Source of the DNA: Megalobrama amblycephala
Lineage: Eukaryota > Chordata > Actinopteri > Cypriniformes > Xenocyprididae
Assembly: GCF_018812025.1 (NCBI RefSeq)
Contig: NC_063051.1
Span: 5,023,896-5,087,895 of the forward strand
DNA: 64,000 nucleotides
Direction of reading: 5' to 3'
Shown here piece after piece: positions 60,101 to 64,000 of the stretch (position 1 is the stretch's first letter; the number at the start of each line of letters is the position of its first letter). A program made the translations under genes and the position numbers. The notes beneath the pieces are model-generated. The model saw nothing but the letters and a program-made list of their open reading frames with translations, was not told the origin of the DNA and made no database searches.

Positions 60101-62434
60101 AAATAGAGCAGCACATTTCTTCAGCATTTCTTATGCCCAACAGCAAAATAATGCCAGACTTTTCCCCTTCTGAACCCTTACTTCCTCCATGATGTAACTA
60201 AACTGAATGAAGCCTATTTGCAGGTGAAATAAACTTCAAAGAAACTCTCTGGCCCTGAGTTTACTTCCATTTGGAGGAGAAGTAGTAAAGTCTGGAGTCC
60301 AGAGGCCAGGAGGGAGGGGTCTTGGTGCAGGCAACCATCATAAAATGGCTACATTTCATTCTACACAATTAAGTACCGGCATTTAGCCCAGGCTGGCCGA
60401 GGTAGCAGTAAAATCTGACAAATGACTTACCTCCCATGTTATCACTAATTCCGATTTGGTACCTCCTCCGCCTCCGACATCAGTGGGAGCTGTGTCAGGC
60501 ACTGCAGACAAAAACACAAAGAAGAGATTAAAACGCTGCCGGAAGAGCTGTGATTGGGATTTTTCATTGCAAGTGTGAGCATTAAAAGTGTATTTATATT
60601 TTCATCACATAAATACTCTAAACTATCACTCTCACAGAGGTTCTACCTTCTTTAAACCATGCCTCAGAAATTTATGAATAAAAGAATGCATAGGTTTGAG
60701 TGTTGCATGTGGAATAAAAGTGATGGATGTGACAGATGACGGGAGAATTGAGGATGTATGGTTTGCTCCAGTGCTTTCAATTTCAGTGCCTGTCTGAAAT
60801 AAGGCGAAGAGATCCAGGGGAATCTCACACTAGCATACTTACTTGCATCTTCAGTTCTGATCTTGGTGGATGGGGGACTGGGCTCTCCCATCCCGACACT
60901 GTTACTGGCCAGCACTCTGAACTCATATTCCACCCAGGCGTTCAAACCCACAACGGTTGCAGTCAAAGTGTTCCCATTGATCACCTCAGGAACTGAGGAT
61001 AAGAAGAACAGTAAAATACAATAGCAACAAACTGAAACAAAATATGTTTAAGTTAAAGCACTAAAATGACTAACATTAAAACTGAAATAAATATAATTAA
61101 AAAAAAACAAAAAAAAAAAAAACCAACAACTAAAAACTAATATTATATATTCTAATTATATAAAAAATTAAAACCTAAAAATAATCTAAAAATATAATTA
61201 TAAATTAAATTAAAATTAATTTAATTTTATATAATTACAATTAAACTAATAAAACAAAATACATATAATATATGTAAAAAGTAACAAATTACAAAAGCAC
61301 AACAAAATTTCAAAAACTAAATATATATATATTTAGTATTTATAAAACTTCAAATAAATAATTTAAATAATTTAAAAAATAAATATATATAATTTTAAAA
61401 AAGTTTTAAGTTTATTATTTACATGTGCTGATCACTGAATCAAAATCAGTTCACACACATAAACACAATGGCATGTGCCTGAGATGGGTAATGTACCTGT
61501 GTCGACAGCTTGCCAGCCGACAGTAAAGGGAGTCCTGCCCTGGATGACATATCCTGTAATGGGACTTCCGTTGTCCTGGCCTGGGCTCCAGGACAGCTGG
61601 GCCGTGCTGTCTGTGACCTCCTCCACCACAACCAAGTCTGGGGGGCTGGGGGGACCTGATCACATAGCCCATAAGGAATTGAATTAATTAAGAACATTTG
61701 ATTATATTCCACACCTGCTCAAATGTTACATTCGGCCCATGCATTGTGCATATTGATGACTTGAAACTGCCTCACTCTGATAAGAGCGTGTGTTCTAAGG
61801 TGTTAGACATGGCAAGCGGTTTGTGCTTGTGCATGCTTGCATCAGTTCTAGCAATGGCAACAAGTCGTGTGTATGTGTGTATGCTTGTATATGCGCAACT
61901 AAATGATTCACATTTCTGCTCTAAATAACTCTCTGCCATTTAAATGTTTTCTCTTCATTTGCACTGCATTCTGGGGCCCGTCGTGCTGCTTAGCCGATGT
62001 GTAAATGAGCCAATTAAAGACATCCTCTATGATAAACAGCTCCTCTCCAAACACCTGGGACAGAACCGTGATGTGTAATGACCATGAATACCAATGTGAC
62101 TCGCAAAAACACAGCAGCGAAGACGAGGCCCCATAAAACATCCCAAGTGACACATTTAGCACTCTGTGAACTCTTGCTACATTAGCAGTGCCCTTTCATT
62201 GAAATACACACCTCGCAGGAAACTCTTCACTGTGGAAGACGGTGGTAAATATACTGTATATAACAATGGACGCAGAATGAATGTGGACATGTAAACCGAA
62301 GACAAATTTTTCCTACCTTTAACGACTAATATTGCATCAGCAGACAAGCTCTCGACGTCTGTGTCAACAAGGCAAACGTATTTCCCACCGTGATTAAGCT
62401 GGATGTTTCTAATCATGAGATCACCAGAAAAGCT
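48105..62434 (-). CDS. cntn5: Contactin-family gene (contactin-5-like), 3' ten exons
   Basis: This span covers ten minus-strand exons of a contactin, a GPI-anchored Ig/FNIII adhesion protein of the neuronal surface that acts in axon-glia and synaptic recognition. Exons are 62434-62317, 61655-61497, 60992-60843, 60501-60431, 59163-58929, 57175-57066, 54500-54314, 51621-51509, 49457-49292 and 48199-48105. All have AG acceptors and GT donors, and the phases join without a break into 467 codons plus a stop. Domains in order are the second half of Ig6, FNIII-1 to FNIII-4, and a GPI signal. Contactins are about 1000-1100 residues, so slightly more than half the protein (Ig1 to Ig5 and half of Ig6) is encoded beyond base 64000. 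The paralogue call rests on remembered contactin-5-like stretches ([21 protein letters not shown] followed by ELVITWEPV). Contactin-3, -4 or -6 remain possible. The gene family is near certain; the symbol is moderately supported. Confidence 0.9.
48477..48835. mobile_element. Tc1-type MITE
   Basis: The ends TACAGTCAAACCAAAAAT and TTTTTGGTTTGACTGTA are inverted repeats flanked by TA, as for Tc1/mariner elements. About 360 bp, no coding capacity. It lies in the intron just upstream (transcript sense) of the last contactin exon. A poly(A) run of about 30 bases follows at 48870-48899. Confidence 0.8.
49292..49457 (-). CDS. cntn5: Contactin exon: second half of FNIII-4
   Basis: A 166-nt exon, phase 0 to phase 1. 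It reads [10 protein letters not shown], then [29 protein letters not shown] and IHIHQL. TNKTS is a contactin-conserved position and holds an N-glycosylation sequon. The acceptor is CCGCAG and the donor CTCA/GTAAGT. A roughly 1-kb TTAA-flanked transposon begins at 49523, only about 65 bp upstream of this acceptor in transcript direction. Confidence 0.95.
49519..50496. mobile_element. TTAA-flanked non-autonomous element next to a splice site
   Basis: TTAA at 49519-49522 and 50493-50496 flanks inverted termini AGGTGCC(C/A)T at each end. The interior holds no transposase; open frames in it are chance. A shorter copy of about 640 bp with the same ends is at 22372-23020. The element starts about 65 bp upstream (transcript sense) of the 3' splice site of the penultimate contactin exon. 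Confidence 0.8.
51509..51621 (-). CDS. cntn5: Contactin exon: first half of FNIII-4
   Basis: A 113-nt exon, phase 1 to phase 0, encoding [18 protein letters not shown] and then [20 protein letters not shown]. The acceptor is ACCTCAG and the donor CATA/GTGAGT. The block GSQ-x-x-L-W-PVI-L-x-x-ESEV-GY resembles contactin-5 as I remember it more than contactin-3, -4 or -6. This is one of the main reasons for the paralogue call. Confidence 0.94.
51802..51887 (+). repeat. 86-bp near-perfect hairpin in contactin intron
   Basis: Two 40-nt arms, 51802-51841 and 51848-51887, flank a 6-nt loop (CTATAT). On the plus strand the arms pair with one C-A mismatch and two G-U wobbles. The size would suit a pre-miRNA-like or hp-siRNA hairpin, but the even, almost perfect pairing is also what a tiny foldback MITE looks like. 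No other copy was noticed in the window. Confidence 0.75.
53342..53578 (+). mobile_element. Truncated inverted LTR copy
   Basis: About 237 bp that match the first part of the LTR at 53610-53940 but lie in the opposite orientation (starts TGTGGAGACCAGGGTGGGCG). The match stops just before the primer-binding site of the other LTR. The pair forms an inverted repeat of about 240 bp with a spacer of about 125 bp. Open frames here, such as 53308-53685, are by-products of this GC-richer LTR DNA and are not genes. Confidence 0.8.
53610..53940 (-). mobile_element. Complete LTR of a tRNA-Phe-primed retroelement
   Basis: On the minus strand this 331-bp unit starts TGTGACGACCAGGGCAGG and ends TGTTACA. 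It has a TATA-like CATAAAAGG and an AATTAAAG poly(A)-type signal. It is followed directly by TTGGTGCCGAAACCCGGGA (plus-strand 53591-53609). That sequence complements the 3' end of vertebrate tRNA-Phe including CCA, so it is a primer-binding site. No gag or pol sequence follows; the next bases run into a second, inverted LTR copy. Confidence 0.8.
54314..54500 (-). CDS. cntn5: Contactin exon: second half of FNIII-3
   Basis: A 187-nt exon, phase 0 to phase 1. It begins [20 protein letters not shown] and ends with the family signature FNTAGTGP, then PVNVTTKKP. The acceptor is CGAACAG and the donor CCAC/GTGAGT. Three possible N-glycosylation sequons (NYT, NVS, NVT) are visible. The VTTKKP-P segment is the standard link into FNIII-4 in contactins. 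The long intron on its downstream (lower-coordinate) side carries a dense transposon nest. Confidence 0.95.
55448..55923. repeat. Palindromic MITE, 'CAAAAGTTTGGGG' family (intronic copy)
   Basis: The ends are ACTGTTCAAAAGTTGG and AAACTTTTGAACTGTGAAG. Inside are the family blocks GCTGAATTTTCAGCATCATT and TCAGTGTCACATGATCCTTC. It is a non-autonomous foldback-like copy in the contactin intron 57065-54501. Confidence 0.85.
56040..56160. repeat. Short foldback element
   Basis: ATGTCAGGCGGTACAAC (56071-56087) and GTTGTACCACCTGACAT (56113-56129) are inverted copies around a loop of about 25 nt. Weaker complementarity extends outwards on both sides. It is probably a small hairpin MITE in the contactin intron. 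Confidence 0.6.
57066..57175 (-). CDS. cntn5: Contactin exon: first half of FNIII-3
   Basis: A 110-nt exon, phase 1 to phase 0, encoding [20 protein letters not shown] followed by [17 protein letters not shown]. The pattern AP-x-VSA-SLS-x-x-(D/E)IEV-W is the conserved start of the third contactin FNIII repeat. The acceptor is TTCGCAG. The donor is GAG/GTTTGA, which keeps only the +5 G of the consensus after GT and is the weakest splice site of the ten exons. The exon contains several CpG dinucleotides, unlike its AT-rich surroundings. Confidence 0.88.
57821..58683. mobile_element. TTAA-flanked non-autonomous element (intronic)
   Basis: Bounded by TTAA at 57821-57824 and 58680-58683, with termini AGGTAGGGTAGGCAATT on the left and AGCTCCCCT on the right. 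The right part shares the block CTGAAACTTCACAGACA...GGGGACAC with the elements at 49523-50492 and 38648-39762. It contains no transposase. TTAA targets are typical of piggyBac and Kolobok transposons, so mobilisation by one of those is an inference. Confidence 0.65.
58929..59163 (-). CDS. cntn5: Contactin exon: main part of FNIII-2
   Basis: A 235-nt exon, phase 0 to phase 1. It opens [20 protein letters not shown] and continues through [29 protein letters not shown] and VFSAEE. The G-x-GPFS loop and the Y-V-F-R-N stretch are standard contactin FNIII-2 features. RNDT supplies a possible N-glycosylation site. The acceptor is CTCTAAG, a less common but valid AAG, and the donor is GAAG/GTAAAG. 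Confidence 0.96.
59413..59869. repeat. Palindromic MITE, 'CCATTCAAAAGTTTGGGG' family (intronic copy)
   Basis: Its ends are CATTCAAAAGTTTGGGG and CCCCAGATTTTTGAAAGGTA, in inverted orientation. Conserved inner blocks CTGAATTTTCAG and CAGTGTCACATGATCCTT are shared with copies at 13965-14250, 29816-30732, 44106-44630 and 55448-55923. It is non-coding and lies in the intron between FNIII-2 exons. Confidence 0.85.
60431..60501 (-). CDS. cntn5: Contactin exon: start of FNIII-2 with glycine-rich linker
   Basis: A short 71-nt exon, phase 1 to phase 0. Together with the preceding split codon it gives [16 protein letters not shown] and then SELVITWE. The run of five glycines followed by (T/S)KSELVI-W is a shared feature of the contactin-3/4/5/6 group at the start of the second FNIII repeat. 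The acceptor is TCTGCAG and the donor GGGAG/GTAAGT, both strong. It is too short to show as a long open frame and was found by phase and homology. Confidence 0.92.
60843..60992 (-). CDS. cntn5: Contactin exon: second half of FNIII-1
   Basis: A 150-nt exon, phase 1 to phase 1, that encodes [18 protein letters not shown], then the FNIII core [20 protein letters not shown], and ends RTEDA. The acceptor is CCTCAG and the donor GCAA/GTAAGT, a near-consensus site. The NTLT motif is a possible N-glycosylation sequon. The open frame continues past the donor into the intron, but that part has no FNIII similarity. Confidence 0.95.
61497..61655 (-). CDS. cntn5: Contactin exon: first half of FNIII-1
   Basis: A 159-nt exon, phase 1 to phase 1. 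It starts with the proline-rich Ig6-FNIII hinge (GPPSPPDL), then [15 protein letters not shown] with the conserved FNIII tryptophan, and ends GWQAVDT. The acceptor is GATCAG and the donor ACAG/GTACAT. The hinge and the RTPF-VGWQ segment are hallmarks of vertebrate contactins. The wording around VVVEE-T-STA-LSWSP is closest to what I remember of contactin-5. Downstream of the donor the same frame runs on into intron, so only 61497-61655 is coding. Confidence 0.95.
61656..62316. other. Contactin introns between Ig6 and FNIII-2
   Basis: The short introns 61656-62316, 60993-61496 and 60502-60842 contain no coding sequence I can recognise. The middle one is a low-complexity AT stretch (about 61080-61420) rich in A runs and short TATA blocks. 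Frames that run on from exons here are simple read-through. Confidence 0.7.
62317..62434 (-). CDS. cntn5: Contactin exon: second half of Ig domain 6
   Basis: This 118-nt exon encodes about 39 residues that begin [19 protein letters not shown]. They include the second Ig cysteine in the typical Y-x-C context (KYVCLV) and finish with LVVK. The acceptor on the minus strand is CAACAG and the donor is AAAG/GTAGGA. The exon enters in phase 0 and leaves in phase 1. This is the C'-to-G strand half of the sixth C2-type Ig domain, the last before the FNIII stalk. The exon for the first half, with the first Ig cysteine, was not found between 62435 and 64000 and must lie upstream of the window. Confidence 0.93.
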
Positions 62435-64000
62435 CTGTTGAAAAAGTGGAAACACGATATAAAGATTAGTGCTTTAATAATTAATCATGTTGTTACAGCA
62501 CAAGACACCAAATCCACTCTCTACTGATAAACAAGTTTCTTAAAGTGTGATGCCTTATCATTCAGAACATATTTCATGAATCAAAACATAACCTCATGCA
62601 CTGTATTTTTTGGCTCGTGCCATTAAATTCTGGCACTATTTCCAAAAATGAGAGAAAGGGAGTTGCAAACAGGTAGTACAAATCAAACAGGTTTGATTCA
62701 ACATAAATTATTTTATGATTCACACCAAAAGTAAATCAAGCATAAAATAAAATTGAACTTTACGGAAGCTTGTTTCCGCCACTAAATAAAGAAATAAAAA
62801 GGTAAAAAGGCTTTTTATCTCAATTCTGACTTTTTCTCGCAATTGCGAGTTTGCATCTCACAATTCTGACTTTTTTTCTCAGATTTGCGAGATCATGAGA
62901 TTTAAACATTTTCGCAACTCCGAGTTATAAAGTCAGAATTGCGTATTATAAAGCCAGAATTGCGAGATATAAATTTTCTTACTTTATAACTCGCAATTCT
63001 GGCTTTATCCAGAATCTATTTTCTCATATTTGCGAGATTGTCAGAATTGTGAAATTTAAACACAATTGTGAGTTATAGTCAGAATTGCATCTTATGAAGT
63101 AAGAATTGCATGATATAAACTCGCAATTGCATCTTATAAAGTCAGGATTACGAGACAAAGTTTATATCGTGCAATTCTGACTTCATAACTCGCAATTGTG
63201 AGTTTATATCATGCAATTCTGAGAAAAAAAGTCAGAATTGTGAGATATAAACTCGCAATTGCAAGAAAAATGTCAGAATTGTGAGATTAAATGTCGCAAT
63301 TACTTTTTTTATTTTTTATTTCATGGCGGAAACAAGCTTCCATAGAAATTGCCATTAGATTGATGTAATAAATAAATAAATAAATGCATGAGCCAAGTGT
63401 TCACACTAAAGTCAAACTGCAAAAAAATCGTATTTATTCCCACATATGAAAGTGGCCCAGATCAAAATTGTAAATGTCATATTCAGTGACTTTTACTGTT
63501 TACACGGTCATCCAAAAAAAAAAAAAAAAAAAAAAAAAAACAGATCTGTGTGTCACACATATACAGTATTTGGGACACTTGCAACTGCAGTGTTATCATA
63601 GCTTGAGTAACACAGAGCCTGTTTTTAACAGCAATATGTGCTAGTATACCATTTTATTATGTAATTATCACCAAAATAGAACTGAGGCAGGTGTACTGAT
63701 CTTCCCTGTCATGCTATCTGCAGATTTCTGCATACTCAAACACTCATCCATCCCTTTAAAATGTCTGCTGTGCTCTTGAGATACGTGTGGACCTAAATAA
63801 ACAGTCTCGGTGACTAGCCTCCGGGATTCACTCAGATCCAGCTCTCTCAGCCACACAGGAGCTCAGTAAAACACACAGACTGTGGCTAATTGGCAAGACG
63901 ATACTAATTATTCCACAATTACATAAGCCAGGACCAGGTAAATGAACAAAGCACATGCAAAGTGAGAGTGAATATTGTTCCAGATAAGCATACGGCACAT
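62435..64000. other. Contactin intron (5' part continues outside the window)
   Basis: The intron upstream of the Ig6 exon. I searched the minus strand for the first half of Ig6 (Cys, Trp core) and did not find it. The stretch holds a MITE with internal subrepeats (62761-63344) and a poly(A) tract of about 26 bases at 63515-63540. Confidence 0.7.
62761..63344. mobile_element. MITE with 21-bp terminal inverted repeats and repeated palindromic core
   Basis: The left end reads TACGGAAGCTTGTTTCCGCC and the right end is its near-exact inverse (GGCGGAAACAAGCTTCCATA). The interior is built from many divergent copies, in both orientations, of a short unit around CAATTCTGACTTT and AATTGCGAG(A/T)TA. 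There is no transposase, so it must be mobilised in trans. A much shorter relative is at 32620-32728. It sits in a contactin intron and could form extensive hairpins if transcribed. Confidence 0.85.

Noticed and set aside
63668..63856. Possible additional contactin exon on the minus strand
   Set aside because: The frame lacks the Ig Cys-Trp core expected for the first half of Ig6 and has no matching phase or splice sites.
1..64000. CRISPR arrays, operons, riboswitches, integrons or defence systems
   Set aside because: The window is vertebrate nuclear DNA with spliced exons and eukaryotic transposons. No regularly spaced direct repeats with unique spacers and no prokaryotic gene organisation were seen.

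Overview
This is a window of vertebrate nuclear DNA, almost certainly from a cyprinid (carp/zebrafish-like) ray-finned fish. The evidence is teleost Tc1-type transposons, a hAT element, a DIRS-type tyrosine recombinase fragment and dozens of palindromic MITEs in AT-rich DNA. The single protein-coding gene is split into short GT-AG exons. No bacterial, plasmid or phage gene organisation is present, and no CRISPR array, rRNA or tRNA gene was seen.

The only host gene lies on the minus strand between 62434 and 48105. It is the 3' part of a contactin-family gene, a GPI-anchored neuronal Ig/FNIII adhesion molecule. Ten consecutive exons could be placed to the base: the second half of Ig domain 6, four fibronectin type III domains, and a short last exon with the C-terminal GPI-attachment signal and the stop. 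The exons total 1404 nt (467 codons plus stop) and their phases fit without a break. The paralogue looks most like contactin-5, judged from remembered family sequences, but contactin-3, -4 and -6 are close relatives. Exons for Ig1 to Ig5 and the first half of Ig6 lie beyond base 64000.

Bases 1 to about 48100 are downstream of this gene and hold no exon I can support. They are a gene desert crowded with mobile elements, many nested in one another. Main landmarks are: a 2.54-kb near-perfect palindromic element with roughly 1.06-kb arms and a 6-bp target duplication (2448-4986); beside it a chimeric Tc1 element (5007-6150); a 1.38-kb non-autonomous hAT with an 8-bp target duplication and two nested elements (10544-11924); a foldback element (17.2-17.95 kb); a decayed Tc1 transposase on the minus strand (25.2-26.7 kb) carrying a nested hairpin MITE; a compound palindrome (29.0-30.8 kb); a DIRS recombinase relic inside another element (35.2-36.6 kb); and several 0.6-1.3-kb elements flanked by TTAA.

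The contactin introns are also full of transposons. The 2.7-kb intron between the two halves of FNIII-3 and FNIII-4 (51622-54313) contains a three-level nest whose core is two LTRs in inverted orientation around a tRNA-Phe-type primer-binding site. It also contains a separate 86-bp near-perfect hairpin. A roughly 1-kb TTAA-flanked element starts only about 65 bp from the 3' splice site of the penultimate exon. I found no new multi-gene system; the unusual content is the architecture of the mobile elements.
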